A stretch of DNA of 64,000 nt. It comes from Pusillimonas noertemannii (GTDB taxonomy: Bacteria; Pseudomonadota; Gammaproteobacteria; Burkholderiales; Burkholderiaceae_B). Location of the stretch: contig NZ_QEKO01000001.1 in the NCBI RefSeq assembly GCF_003096595.1, forward strand, positions 1,240,001-1,304,000, written 5' to 3'. Position numbers and translations under genes: made by a program. Positions 52,501 to 62,400 of the stretch are shown one piece after another (within the stretch, counting starts at the first letter, position 1; every line of letters begins with the position of its first letter). The notes under the pieces are model-generated. The model saw nothing but the letters and a program-made list of their open reading frames with translations, had not been told where the DNA came from and did not search any database.

Positions 52501-55280
52501 TTTCAGCGGCCAACACCGCATTGTCCATCCAGGGCGCAGGCAGCAAGGCCACCCTGTCGGGATCCGAACTGGCGGCGAACTTCGCCGGCGGCACTGCGCT
52601 GGATGTTCATTCGGGCGCCGAGGCTCATTTCGAAAATACCAAGCTGAACGCCCAGGGAACCGGCCTGCGTGCCGATGGCGCAGGCACCAAGGTGTCTGGC
52701 GATAAAAGCTCCATCACGGCCGGAACAGCCCCGGGGCAAAACACCCTGCTCGTGGCCCCGCCGACCCCGCCGGCTGCGGCGGTGGCTGTCTCGGCTACCA
52801 ATGGAGCCCAGGTCAATCTTTCCGCCAGCAATGTGCTTGCTCATGGAAACGAAGGCGTGGCCGCCAAGGCAAAGGGCGGAACATTGTCCATCAAAGGGGG
52901 CACGATCAGTGCCACGGGCGCCGGCTCTACGGCTGTTTGGGCAGAGAGCCCGGCCGGCCAAGGGCAGTCGAAAATCAATGTGGCCGGCGCGGCCGTCTCG
53001 ACCGGCGGGAACGGTGCCGTGGCCGTCAAGGCAACGGGAGGCCACAGCGCCATCCTGGTCGAAAAGGCTTCTTCCATAAGCACCCAGGGGCAAGGAAGCT
53101 ATGGCTTGTTGTCCGAGCAGGGAGGCTTGATCACCTTGCAAGACAGCAAGGTAAACGTGGCCGGCGCCAATACCGCCGCCGCGCGTGTTCAATCGGTGGT
53201 TGCGGATCAAAATGCCGCTTCCCGATTGGTGGTCAAAGGAAGCACGCTGGTCGCCGCGGGCGCCAATGCCACCGGCATCGAGCTCGAGAACAGCGCCCGT
53301 GTCACACTGACCGACAGCACGGTCCGTGCAACGGGCGCAAGCATGGTGTCCACGCTTAGCCAGGGCGGGCAGACACAAGACATCGTCGTGGGCAGCGGCG
53401 CCACGATGGTGGAAAACAACGGCACCCTGCTGCAGGTCAATCGCAGCGGCGAAGGCGGCAGCAGCAAGGTTCTGCTCGATTTGCAAAACCACTCGGTAAC
53501 CGCCGGAAACATCATCGATGGCCTGCAGACTGCCTTGACCGGCCAGGGTGGCACGTATGTGACGCTGGGCGCGCTGGCCACTTTCAATGGTTATGTCTCC
53601 GGGGTGCGGCAGATCACCACGAAGGGCGGGAATCAAAAGCTGAAGTTCGACGCCGGCAGTACGATGGATGAGCTTTCGATCGACAACCATGCCAGCACCA
53701 GCGGCGGAACCATAGACAACCCCATTGTCGTTTATGGCAATGTCTCGGTGGATAATGCCACGCTGGGCGGAAACTGGACCATCCAGGGTGTATTGATCAG
53801 CACGAACGGCGGCGTCGTCAGTCCGGGTAATTCCGTGGGTGTGATCAGTGCGAACAGCATCAACTGGGGCCCCGGCACGATTTATCGGGCCGAAATCAAC
53901 CAGGCCGGCCAAGCCGATCTGATGCAAGTCACAGGCTCCAGCGCCGCCGATATCAGCAACGCCAGTTTGGTGGTCAGCCCCGAGAACGGCGTGGGTGGCT
54001 TCCGCTTGGCCCACGACTATACGATTCTGACGGCCAATGGCGGCGTGCAGGGAGAATTCGCAAGCACCGAGTGGACCGGGACGAAGTATCCGCTCATTGC
54101 GATGGACACGCTTTACTCGCAGAACGCGGTGGCGGTTCGCATGGACGTCGACAAGCAAGCCTTGAACACCATGGACTTCACGCCCAATCAGCGCTCCGCG
54201 GGTTTTGGCGCCGCATCGGTGGTGGGCAAGAACGCCTCGGCCGATGCCGCTTTCTTCTCGTCGAATCCCGCGCAGGCATTTGATCAATTGTCCGGCGAAG
54301 TGCATGCGACGGCTCGCTCTTTGCTCTTCTCCGACCTGTTGTCCACCAGCGGTCTCATGCAGTCGCAAATGCGGTCGAACCTGGGCGCCGTCGCGCAGCC
54401 TGGCCAGCAGCAGGCTTCCGCAGGGGCGGCCGCCACGGTTGACCGTCCGCTCTGGGTACAGTTGAATGCGGGAAGCCTGCATGCCGACGGCGACGGAAAC
54501 GCGGCGGATGCGCATCGTTCGAGCACCCGTCTCATGTTCGGCGGCGACAGCGCCGTCGGCGCCGGATGGCGCCTGGGCGCGGCGGGCGCCGTCAGCTCAG
54601 GAGACTTCACCGTCGACGGCCGAGGCTCCGATGGCAGGCTCAGCAGCTACACAATGATGCTGTATGGCGGCAATAGCTGGAACCTTGGGGCGGGCAAGCT
54701 GAACCTTCTGCTTGGCGGCGGTTATACCAAGCACGATGTGGACACGAAGCGCAATGTGAATGTGGCCAGTGCCCAGACACTACGCGCCGACTATCACGGC
54801 TCGACCTGGCAAATGTTCGGTGACCTGGGGTATGCCATTCCTTGGGGCGGAACCCATAACGTCGAGCCGTATGTCAACGTCAGTTGGTTCAACCAGCGCA
54901 TGGACAGCTTCAATGAAGCGGGTGGAGACGCCGCGCTTCGTTCGGGCTCTGGTTCCAACAGCCTGTCGAGCTACACCCTGGGCCTTCGGTCGGCGCTGGT
55001 GTTCCCCGGCACGACCAACGCATTCACCCTTCGCACCAATCTTGCATGGCGCCATGCCGCCGGCGACCGCACGCCGAGCCGCTCGATGTCGTTCATCGAG
55101 GGTGCGGGCGGCGCATTCTCGATTGCCGGTGTGCCCATCGCCAAGGACAGCCTCCTGGTGGGCGTAAGTGCCGAGGTAAGCCTGGACGAGCATGCCGCCA
55201 TGGGGCTGAGCTACACCGGGGAATACGGTTCCGGCTACTCTGACAGCACGGGTTCCTTGTTCTTGAAGCTGCGTTTCTAG
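49551..55280 (+). CDS. giant classical (type Va) autotransporter with repeat-rich passenger
   Basis: A 1909-residue protein from ATG 49551 (AAGGAG six bases upstream; a 12-residue longer start at 49515 lacks one). Signal peptide about 1-32 (AAHAA). The passenger is built of about 25-residue rungs with the pattern DGVxVSxGGxAxVxxSxIxTxG, expected to form a beta-helix. Residues 372-671 are twelve near-identical copies. A late passenger strand region (VVSPGNSVGVISANSI) precedes a C-terminal 275-residue autotransporter beta-barrel ending in Phe. Secreted surface adhesin is likely. The Cys-free mature part is typical. Confidence 0.92.
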   Translation: MSGFNVFRSVPKFAVSSLAAALVAAFPAAHAAGPSYGHGHVIKTGDTKVHKSGRDYTYLEADRGGKIVGWNVDVDDRPGTLVYAKRGGYISLKNADIEAENSRNDSRSSKQGPAVKASGSSFHQSSQIRLEDGSVRTHNQKSPALQASDGGTIHVDGTKLRTSGKQSDVVQAVSGGQVTLRDADILSTGREADGVYVAGRNSKVSVTGSDIETRGNGSNGVSVRDGGKANIVRSDIETEGHGSDGVNVSGRRSIASITSSEISTDGYGSDGVSVSHDGRADIARSRIRTDGQNAHGVNVNRGGAATVTRSLIDTDGNNADGVNVSGDDSLAFIKSSTIKTDGHGSDGVNVSDDGKAVIVRSRIYTDGRHSDGVSVSRGGEALVHESFITTLDDDSAGVNVNRGGEALVNESLIATLGEDSVGVDVSKGGEALVNKSLITTLGKDSVGVDASEGGEALVNKSAIATLGRNSVGVDVSEGGEVLVNKSAITTLGKNSVGVDVSKDGEALVNKSLITTLGKNSVGVDVSEGGEALINKSLIATLGEDSVGVDVNRGGEVLVNKSAVATLGKDSVGVDVSRGGEALVNKSLIATLGRDSVGVDVSEGGEALVNESVVATLGKRSVGVDVSKGGEVLINKSAIATLGEDSAGIDVSKGGQALVNESLIVALGEDSVGVNVGDGGLAVLIDTSVKTKEHGSHSLVASDEGSVLVGDNVRISTMGNGSTAVVVDDGALAVLADSRIRTDGRNADGVKVSDDGMAIIADSRIYTDGRNADGVRVSDDGKAFITDSRIHTDGRNADGVDVSAGGKAVIKRSVIATDGDRAQGVDVSGGGKAIVTRSLIDTDGSNADGLRVSGADSVAYVKSSRIRTEGYGSDGVDARDGGKVIITDSRIRTEGERADGVDIEAGTAEIKSSSIQTAGNASDGINVGGQGSLVLEDSKVEAAHGVGVGVSGKSQALLKLSEIQGGSTGVAVQGGSSVTVTGSAVSAANTALSIQGAGSKATLSGSELAANFAGGTALDVHSGAEAHFENTKLNAQGTGLRADGAGTKVSGDKSSITAGTAPGQNTLLVAPPTPPAAAVAVSATNGAQVNLSASNVLAHGNEGVAAKAKGGTLSIKGGTISATGAGSTAVWAESPAGQGQSKINVAGAAVSTGGNGAVAVKATGGHSAILVEKASSISTQGQGSYGLLSEQGGLITLQDSKVNVAGANTAAARVQSVVADQNAASRLVVKGSTLVAAGANATGIELENSARVTLTDSTVRATGASMVSTLSQGGQTQDIVVGSGATMVENNGTLLQVNRSGEGGSSKVLLDLQNHSVTAGNIIDGLQTALTGQGGTYVTLGALATFNGYVSGVRQITTKGGNQKLKFDAGSTMDELSIDNHASTSGGTIDNPIVVYGNVSVDNATLGGNWTIQGVLISTNGGVVSPGNSVGVISANSINWGPGTIYRAEINQAGQADLMQVTGSSAADISNASLVVSPENGVGGFRLAHDYTILTANGGVQGEFASTEWTGTKYPLIAMDTLYSQNAVAVRMDVDKQALNTMDFTPNQRSAGFGAASVVGKNASADAAFFSSNPAQAFDQLSGEVHATARSLLFSDLLSTSGLMQSQMRSNLGAVAQPGQQQASAGAAATVDRPLWVQLNAGSLHADGDGNAADAHRSSTRLMFGGDSAVGAGWRLGAAGAVSSGDFTVDGRGSDGRLSSYTMMLYGGNSWNLGAGKLNLLLGGGYTKHDVDTKRNVNVASAQTLRADYHGSTWQMFGDLGYAIPWGGTHNVEPYVNVSWFNQRMDSFNEAGGDAALRSGSGSNSLSSYTLGLRSALVFPGTTNAFTLRTNLAWRHAAGDRTPSRSMSFIEGAGGAFSIAGVPIAKDSLLVGVSAEVSLDEHAAMGLSYTGEYGSGYSDSTGSLFLKLRF
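50664..51563 (+). repeat. twelve 75-bp in-frame tandem repeats
   Basis: Twelve copies of a 75-bp unit, each coding for 25 residues of type GVDVSxGGEALVNKSxIxTLG. Copies differ at a few positions (S/N, K/E, LI/AI). Because the unit is a multiple of three, unequal crossing-over changes passenger length without breaking the frame. Looser copies of the same period extend on both sides (residues about 190-370 and 720-880). Confidence 0.9.
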
Positions 55281-55304
55281 CTAGCAGCCTGACGCTCTGC
55301 CGGT

Positions 55305-55344
55305 GCGCGGGGGAAGCCTTTGGCTTCCCCCGCGCATTTTTTTG
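55305..55344 (+). terminator. strong terminator after the first autotransporter
   Basis: A 15-bp GC-rich stem (55305-55319 with 55323-55337), 3-nt loop, then seven T. It lies 25 bp after the stop. Confidence 0.9.
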
Positions 55345-55498
55345 TGCGCATGCTGTTCAGTACATATCAGTACATAGAAACAGTTCGCGGCGGGCAGCCA
55401 CGTTTCGCTTCCGATGGCTTCTCTATTAGAATGGGTTGGTTCCCCCGGCGGCTGCGGGCAGGCGCCGGCCTTTCCCACCTTTTCTTGTCACTACCGCC

Positions 55499-56614
55499 AT
55501 GACCACACCTCAAATATATCGCGCCGACCAGGTCGGCAGCTTTCTGCGCCCAAAGTATTTGCTGGATGCGCGAGCCCAGTTCGCCAAGGGCGAGATCAAC
55601 GCCGCGCAGTTGCGCGAAGTCGAAGACAAGGCCATTGCCGAGATCGTCAAGTTCCAGGAAGACGTGGGCCTTAAAACCATTACCGACGGCGAGTTTCGCC
55701 GCACTTTCTTCCATGTCGACTTCCTGAAGCAGATCGGGGGCGTGCAAAGCGACGAGCCCTTCGCCTTCCAGAAGCCCGACGGCACGATGGAACTGGCGCC
55801 GCCCACCATACGCGTGGTCGACAAGGTGCGGCACGTAAAGGATATTCAAAAAGCCGATTTTGAATACCTGAAGTCGCAGGTTTCAAAGGGCCACACGCCC
55901 AAGGTGTGCATTCCTTCGCCCACCATGCTGCATTTCCGCGGCGGACGCGGCGGCATCAGCAAAGAACACTACCCCGAGCTCGATCCGGTTTTCTACCAGG
56001 ACGTGGCCGACGCCTATGGCGACGAGCTGCGCTCGCTGGCGGCGGCCGGCTGCACCTATGTTCAGATGGACGACACCAACCTGGCGTATCTGTGCGATGA
56101 AAACATGCGCGAAGCGGCGCGCAACCGGGGCGACGACCCCAACGAGCTGCCGCACCGCTATGCCAGCTTCATCAATCGCGTGGTTGCGCAGCGGCCCGAG
56201 GGCATGACGCTGGGCATACACCTGTGCCGCGGCAACTTCAAAAGCACCCATGCGGCCTCGGGCAATTACGAGCCGGTGGCCGAAGCATTGCTTTCCGAAA
56301 TGCATGTCGATACCTACTTCCTTGAATACGACGATGAGCGCAGCGGCGATTTCCGTCCGTTGCGCTTCTTGCCCAAGGGCAAGCTGGTGGTGCTTGGCCT
56401 GGTCACGACCAAGTTCGGCGCCATGGAATCGAAAGACGACCTCAAGCGCCGCATCGACGAAGCGGCAAAGTACGTACCGCTCGAGCAATTGGCGCTGTCG
56501 CCGCAATGCGGCTTTTCAAGCACTGTGCATGGCAACGACATCGCCTTTGAAGACCAGCGCAACAAGCTGCGCCTGGTCATTGAAACCGCGCAAGAGGTTT
56601 GGGGCGACGCATAG
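55499..56614 (+). CDS. MetE-like cobalamin-independent methyltransferase (YxjG/H type)
   Basis: A 371-residue protein of the MetE C-terminal-domain family. The zinc ligands are recognisable: His and Cys in IHLCRGNF, Glu in LEYDDERSGDF, and Cys in SPQCGFSS. It lacks the MetE N-terminal half, so it is a single-domain methyltransferase, like B. subtilis YxjG/YxjH. Substrate (methyl-folate or other methyl donor) unknown. I used the ATG at 55499. Two direct decamers TCAGTACATA (55358-55377) lie in the leader. Confidence 0.85.
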   Translation: MTTPQIYRADQVGSFLRPKYLLDARAQFAKGEINAAQLREVEDKAIAEIVKFQEDVGLKTITDGEFRRTFFHVDFLKQIGGVQSDEPFAFQKPDGTMELAPPTIRVVDKVRHVKDIQKADFEYLKSQVSKGHTPKVCIPSPTMLHFRGGRGGISKEHYPELDPVFYQDVADAYGDELRSLAAAGCTYVQMDDTNLAYLCDENMREAARNRGDDPNELPHRYASFINRVVAQRPEGMTLGIHLCRGNFKSTHAASGNYEPVAEALLSEMHVDTYFLEYDDERSGDFRPLRFLPKGKLVVLGLVTTKFGAMESKDDLKRRIDEAAKYVPLEQLALSPQCGFSSTVHGNDIAFEDQRNKLRLVIETAQEVWGDA

Positions 56615-56749
56615 AGGGGGTATGGGCGGGACGCTCGGGCGCCAAGACTCGGCCCCTGTGCGCCGCGCCGCTCGCCACGCAGTTGCCCCGCTCTGGCCTC
56701 CGCTCCGCTCTGGCATGCGCACCTTGCCTGTGCAGCATGAATTTGCAGC

Positions 56750-57397
56750 ATGAATCTTGAACTTTTCGATCCCCCGGCTCTTGAAGGCACCGTGGCATTG
56801 GGCCGGCATGCCTTGGTGCTGCGCGGCCTGGCCCTGCCCTGGGTCGAAGACCTCATGCCTGCCTTGCAAGCCCTCGAGCGCGAGTCTCCGTTCCGGAACA
56901 TGACGACGCGGGGCGGACACACCATGTCGGTTGCCCTGACAAGCTGCGGCGAGCTGGGGTGGGTCAGCGATCGGCGCGGCTATCGCTATGCATCCATCGA
57001 TCCAGACACCGGCAGGCCCTGGCCCGTCATGCCCGACGCGTTCCGCCGCCTGGCGCGGCACGCTGCGGACAAGGCCGGCCTGGGGCCGTTCGAGCCCGAT
57101 GCCTGTCTGGTCAATCGCTATGCGCCCGGTTCAAGAATGGGCCTGCATCAGGATTCAAACGAAAAAGACCGCGGCGCGCCTATCGTCTCGGTTTCGCTGG
57201 GCATTCCCGCCGTATTTTTGTTTGGCGGCTTTCGCCGCGGCGACAAGGCGCAACGCGTGCCACTGTTTCACGGCGATGTCGTTGTATGGGGCGGCGACGA
57301 CCGCATGCGATTCCATGGCGTCCTGCCCTTGAAGCCGGCCGAGCATCCACTGCTCGGCCCTTGCCGCATCAACCTGACTTTCAGGAAGGCAGGATAG
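56750..57397 (+). CDS. alkB: DNA alkylation repair dioxygenase AlkB
   Basis: A 215-residue Fe(II)/2-oxoglutarate oxygenase that removes N1-methyladenine and N3-methylcytosine. Metal ligands are His133, Asp135 (LHQDSNEKD) and His189 (RMRFHG), and the RINLTFR ending carries the two arginines that bind 2-oxoglutarate. An 11-bp GCAGCATGAAT duplication sits at the start. No ada gene is near. Confidence 0.93.
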   Translation: MNLELFDPPALEGTVALGRHALVLRGLALPWVEDLMPALQALERESPFRNMTTRGGHTMSVALTSCGELGWVSDRRGYRYASIDPDTGRPWPVMPDAFRRLARHAADKAGLGPFEPDACLVNRYAPGSRMGLHQDSNEKDRGAPIVSVSLGIPAVFLFGGFRRGDKAQRVPLFHGDVVVWGGDDRMRFHGVLPLKPAEHPLLGPCRINLTFRKAG

Positions 57398-57413
57398 AAG
57401 GGAAACGGCTGCC

Positions 57414-57451
57414 GTTGCCGCGCGCGGCCATTGCACGGCGGGCGCGGCAAC
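57414..57451. terminator. hairpin between convergent alkB and sirB2-like genes
   Basis: A 10-bp GTTGCCGCGC / GCGCGGCAAC stem with an 18-nt loop, in the gap between two convergent genes. No clear T-run, so the terminator role is tentative. Confidence 0.45.
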
Positions 57452-57464
57452 GAGTAACGGCCGT

Positions 57465-57839
57465 TTAGGCCAGCCACGACATGGGCTGCTTGGTAATGGC
57501 CACGCCCACGATATACAGGAAGATAATGACCGCCACAATGGCGGCCACTGCGCGGCCGGCGGGGGTCTTGCCGCGCTTGATGGCCATGGTGCCGACCACT
57601 ATGTACAGCACCAGGCCCACGATCTTGGCGGCTATCCAGGGCTGGTGCCAGCCCAGCACGCTGGCCAGGTAAATGCCGGCAAGCAGCAAGACGGTGTCGA
57701 TGATGTGGGGGGCGATGCGGACAAAGCGTGATTGCAGCCGCGGCGAACCCTGCACCGACCAACAGGCGCGTATGATGAAGAACACGATGCTGAGGGCGGC
57801 CGCGGTAACGTGAAGGTGCTTGAGATAGAGATAGGTCAT
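57465..57839 (-). CDS. SirB2-family membrane protein
   Basis: A 124-residue four-helix membrane protein matching the SirB2 family (LKHLHVTAAALSIVFFIIRACW near the start). The Salmonella homologue was linked to invasion gene control, but the activity is unknown. ATG at 57839 is preferred over a TTG at 57851. Confidence 0.8.
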   Translation of the reverse strand: MTYLYLKHLHVTAAALSIVFFIIRACWSVQGSPRLQSRFVRIAPHIIDTVLLLAGIYLASVLGWHQPWIAAKIVGLVLYIVVGTMAIKRGKTPAGRAVAAIVAVIIFLYIVGVAITKQPMSWLA

Positions 57840-58013
57840 GGGTGCATTCAAGAAGTGGGCGGCCGCGTCGCGGCGGGTGAATGGGCCATTAGCGTACCAA
57901 ATCCCCGAGAGGCTTCAGGACGAAATAAGGCTTTAGAAGATAAAAATACTTCATTTTTCCTGATTTTCTTTTATCATGCCTCGTCTTTGTACGGCTTTCC
58001 CTAATAAAAAATC

Positions 58014-58703
58014 ATGAATCCCTCCTGGTCATTATTGTCGTTGCGAGTAGGTTCTGCGGTAGCCGGGCCACGCGATCAGCCCACGGCCATCGACAAGCAG
58101 CCGGTTTCCCGCGCGCAATATCTTGAAGAGCATCGCTTCCGCAAGGACCAGCAGGGTGACGCCGTGCATCATGGCGGGCCCGAAAAAGCCGTTCACCATT
58201 ACGCGGCCGAGCATTACCCGAAATGGGCCGAAGAGCTGGTGGACATGCCGGTGCAGAATCTTCAGGAAGGCGGATTCGGCGAGAACCTTTCCACCCTGGG
58301 CCTTACCGAAGAAACCGTGTCCATCGGCGACACCTTCGAGCTGGGCGATGCGGTGATCCAGGTTTCGCAGCCGCGCCAGCCGTGCTGGAAGCTGAACCAT
58401 CGCTTCAATGTGCCCGACATGGCGCTGCGCGTGCAGACCAGCGGGCGCACCGGCTGGTATTACCGCGTGCTGCAGCCCGGCTGGGTGCAGCCCGACGACC
58501 CCTTGCGGCGCATTACGCGTTCGCAGCCGGACTGGACTGTGGCTCGCGTGCTGCGCGCGCTGTATCATGAACGGCTCGAGGGAGACGAGCTGTCGGCGTT
58601 GGCAGAGCTGGCCGAACTGGCTCCCCGCCTGCGCGAGCTGGCGGCCAGGCGGCTGTCGTCCATGACGGTCGAAGACTGGACCCGCCGCCTTACCGGTGCG
58701 TAG
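58014..58703 (+). CDS. yiiM: YiiM-like MOSC-domain protein
   Basis: A 229-residue MOSC plus 3-alpha-domain protein. The MOSC motif with Cys in QPRQPCWKLNHRF is present, preceded by the FGENLST block. YiiM-type proteins use the molybdenum cofactor to reduce N-hydroxylated bases such as 6-hydroxylaminopurine. No moco genes are in the window. Confidence 0.82.
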   Translation: MNPSWSLLSLRVGSAVAGPRDQPTAIDKQPVSRAQYLEEHRFRKDQQGDAVHHGGPEKAVHHYAAEHYPKWAEELVDMPVQNLQEGGFGENLSTLGLTEETVSIGDTFELGDAVIQVSQPRQPCWKLNHRFNVPDMALRVQTSGRTGWYYRVLQPGWVQPDDPLRRITRSQPDWTVARVLRALYHERLEGDELSALAELAELAPRLRELAARRLSSMTVEDWTRRLTGA

Positions 58704-58750
58704 GCCTTCGCCTCGAGCCGAATTCCGTTCACTATTCATGTAGGTGCTTC

Positions 58751-59125
58751 ATGCCATTCGTAAACATCACCATTACCCAGCCTCTTTCCGCCGAACAAAA
58801 GAAGCAGCTGATGCAACGCGCCAGCGACACCATCGTCGAGTCGCTGTCCACCACGTTGCCGTCCGTGCGCATCCAGCTGTACGAACTGCCCCAGGGGCAC
58901 TATTTTTGCGGCGGCAAGTTCGACGTGGCAGCCATTCTGTTCGACATCGACATGATCGAAGGGCGCAGCGAAGAGGCCAAGGCCAATCTCATCCTTGGCC
59001 TGAGCAAGATTGCGCATGAAACCACCGGCGTGTCCGAAGACGAGGTGCGCACCCGGCTTTCCGATTTTTCCAAAGAGAACGTGGGCGTGGCGCGAGGCCT
59101 GACCGCCAAGCAGGCGGGCCGATAG
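58751..59125 (+). CDS. tautomerase-superfamily protein
   Basis: A 124-residue protein with the N-terminal Pro after Met (MPFVNITITQPL), as used by 4-oxalocrotonate tautomerase-like enzymes as catalytic base. It is twice the size of the minimal 4-OT fold, so it resembles the longer trimeric-type members (such as cis-CaaD-like). Substrate unknown. A strong terminator follows. Confidence 0.8.
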   Translation: MPFVNITITQPLSAEQKKQLMQRASDTIVESLSTTLPSVRIQLYELPQGHYFCGGKFDVAAILFDIDMIEGRSEEAKANLILGLSKIAHETTGVSEDEVRTRLSDFSKENVGVARGLTAKQAGR

Positions 59126-59150
59126 CGCGCCTGTCGCAGCTTGTTTTTCA

Positions 59151-59199
59151 AAGCCGAGGCGGCTGAATTGGAAGCAGTTCAGCCGCCTCGGCTTTTTTT
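59151..59199 (+). terminator. strong intrinsic terminator
   Basis: A perfect 17-bp stem (59151-59167 with 59178-59194), 10-nt loop and T-run, 25 bp after the tautomerase stop. Confidence 0.9.
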
Positions 59200-59451
59200 C
59201 CGGCGCATTGGCCCGCCGCTTTAGCGCTGCACTCAAGGCTTTTGATTTTTGAGAGCCCTTTTGTTGTGCTTGCCTTGAGGTGAACTAGGGTTTTCCCTTG
59301 AATTAAATTGTCATTTCTTTGTTTCTTCCTACATCTTTCATGGTTAAATGTTACGGCCCGATACATTGGCTTTTGATTGGGAAGAGCGGATTCGTAGCTT
59401 GTTCTTCCCGGCTGTTTTTGAAAAATACCGACAGTTGGACAGGAGTTTTTG
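59200..59451 (+). other. leader of the second autotransporter
   Basis: No gene is seen. The stretch from 59230 to 59420 is T-rich with runs of C/T (for example TTTCTTTGTTTCTTCC), and holds the ribosome site CAGGAG at 59440-59445. Confidence 0.5.
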
Positions 59452-62400
59452 ATGAAGAGTTGGAACAAGCAGGTTTCGCTGCTCAGGGTCACCACGCTGA
59501 CAGCGGCTTTGATGGGGGTTTATGGGGTTGCTAATGCGGACTCGACACCGGTTGATCAGCCGCTAGATTGCGGTAACGCGAGTGAATGTACAGACGGTCC
59601 GTACGCTGATGAGCGCTATTTCCTAGAAAGCTCCAGTGGCGTCCGGGCCGCGGTACATGGGTCGAATGAAGCGGTTTTCACCGTAGAAGGTTCGAAGATC
59701 GATGGAGAGGGCAAGGCAAGGGGCGTACTGGCAGACAACGGCGCCAACATTACGCTTGAAGAAGTCACGATCACAACGGATGGCGGTTCGGGGCACGGTG
59801 TGCAAAGCCACCAATCCAATGGTTCGCTGCCCCTCAGCCATATCAAGATTAACGACTCCACAGTCACCACCAAGTCTGCTGCTTATGCCGTGGGCATCCT
59901 GGCCCAGAAGGGAACCTCCATCTCGGGACGCAATGTAGACGTAATGACCAATGGGGATTACGGCTCAGGGGTAGAAGTTGATCGCGGCGGCCAGGTCAAT
60001 CTGCAGGGTGCAGAAGACCTGAGTACCATAGTGGCGAAGGGTGTCGGCGCAGCGGGCGCACGGGCCATCAGCGGCAATGGTGGAAATACGGTTCGCGGGT
60101 CTATTACGCTGGATCGTTATAGCGTCGAATCCCAACAAGGCGTGGGCCTGATGGCAGGCGACCAGGATGGGGTAGGGGGCGATTTAACCCCCGGCGACAT
60201 CATCTTCACCAATGGCGAGGTTCTGGCACATAATGCCGCCGCCCGCGTCATGCATGGCAGTGATCTGGTGGTGAAGAGTTCCTCCTTGAAGTCTCAGCAG
60301 CATCATGGTGTAGTCGTCGACGGTTCTTCTGCCGACTTCACTGATACCCATATTGTCACTGACGGAACGGGTGTTTCGGGTGGGCCTATTGCCGCCTTGC
60401 GCGCCTCGAATTCCGCTGTGGTTACCGTCAAGGACGGCTCCATCAAGGCGACCGCCGAAGGCGATGCCTACACGCGCGGCATTCTCGCCATGTCGGATGC
60501 TAAGGTTACTACCGACAAGACTAATATTGGCACCCAAGGTGATCATTCGCATGCCGTGCACGCATGGGGCGACTCAGATTTGTCGACGAAGCCCAAAGTA
60601 ACCATCAAAGATGGCGACATTACTACTCAGGGTTTTGAGTCGTATGGCCTTTCGGCCCAAAACTCGGGTGAAATTGCCACGGAGAACGCCCACATCACAA
60701 CCGAAGGCACTTGGGGCTTCGGCGCTTTTGCCTATAAGGAAGGTGTGCTCGACATCAAGGGTGGTTCTATCACGACCAATGGTCTGGGTGCCGAAGAAAA
60801 TGAGATCAACGGCCACCAGGTTGATGTGGGCAACTATGGTGTATTGGCCAAGAACAAGAGCTCCGCCACCATCACGGGCACCACTGTCACCACCAAGGGG
60901 CAGTATGCCGAAGGCCTGCGTGCGGAGAACGATGGCGCTGAAGGAAACAGACTTAACACCGCGTCGACCATCACAGCGAACGACGTCACCGTGCAGACCT
61001 CCGGTGAGGAAGCGCATGGCGTTACTGCTTATGGAGCGAATGCGGAAGGACTTGAGTGGCAAAGCGGCAGCACGCTTAGCTTCACCGGCGGCTCCATCAC
61101 GACCAACGGCGAAGAGGCTCGGGGCGCCTTGGCGGTCAACGGAGGGCTGATCACGCTCACCGACACTACCATTACCACCACCGGCGACGGGGCGGATGGC
61201 GTGGGGGCCGCTGTGTTGGTGTCGGATCCTGTTCTGCTCAAAATCATGCCTATGGCTATGGGACCAGTAGGCTACGCGCCCGCAGGCGTCGAGCTCACCA
61301 ACGTCCACATCAACGTCTCCGGCAACGATGCCGCCGGCCTTGTCGCCTACAACGGCGACAGCACCATTGCCATGAAGGACGGCTCCATCACCGCCACCGG
61401 TGAAAACAGCGCCGGCCTGCAACTGGTGAACGATGCCGACATCGACCTCGATGGCGTTACAGTCCAGGCAAACGGCCCCTCCATCCGTTCGTACTTCGGA
61501 ACGGACGAAGGTGCCGCTGGGCTGGAGAGCGACTTCGAGCAGACGGTCGACCTCAAGGGCTCCGACTTTACGCTGAACAACAGCCAGTTCCTGCACGTGA
61601 CACGCGCCGAAGGCGGCGAGAACGGTGAGATCACCGTCTACCTGCGCGACGGCACGGTCGCCATCGGCAACGTGGAGAACTATGACGGCGCAGGCAAGCT
61701 GAGCTCCTCGGCGAACACCCATATCGAGGTGGACAGCACTTCGTCCTGGGTCGGCGTGATGATGGACGACAAGACCAAGGTGGCTCAGTCGGGCGACACC
61801 GTTACGGGCAGCCAGGCCGGCAACGTGACGGCGCCCGACGAATCCAACGTGTCGTTCCAGAACGTGCCCAGCATTGCGGGCAGCGTGTCCTCGACGCTGG
61901 GCTCCAGCTTTACGTTCTCGGGCTCGCCCACCACCATCGCGGGCGGCGTGTTCGGCATGCCGCAGTCGACCACCACCTTCAACAACGACGTCCACATCCA
62001 GGGCCAGGGCACGGAACAGCAGGGCGGCTTTGCGCTGAACGGCGTGGGCAGCAGCTTTGCCTTCAACGGCAACACCACCATCGACGGCCCGGTTCAAGGC
62101 GACGGCAGCAGCTTCAGCTTCATCGGCGCCAGCACCAATATCGTCGGTGCGCTGAACCTGCAGAACGGTTCGAGCATTTCCGGCGGCACCGGCAGCAACC
62201 CCATCAACGTGCAGGGCAACACCGGGGTGGCTGGCGGCTCGACGCTGGGCGGCAACCTGAATATTGCGGGCCAGTTGAGCAGCAGTAATTCCTTCATCGC
62301 TCCGGGTAACTCCATCGGCACGATCTCGGTCGATACGCTGGGCTCGGTCTCGGGCTCGGTGTTCGAGTTCGAAGTCGACGGCAACGGCCAGGCCGACTTG

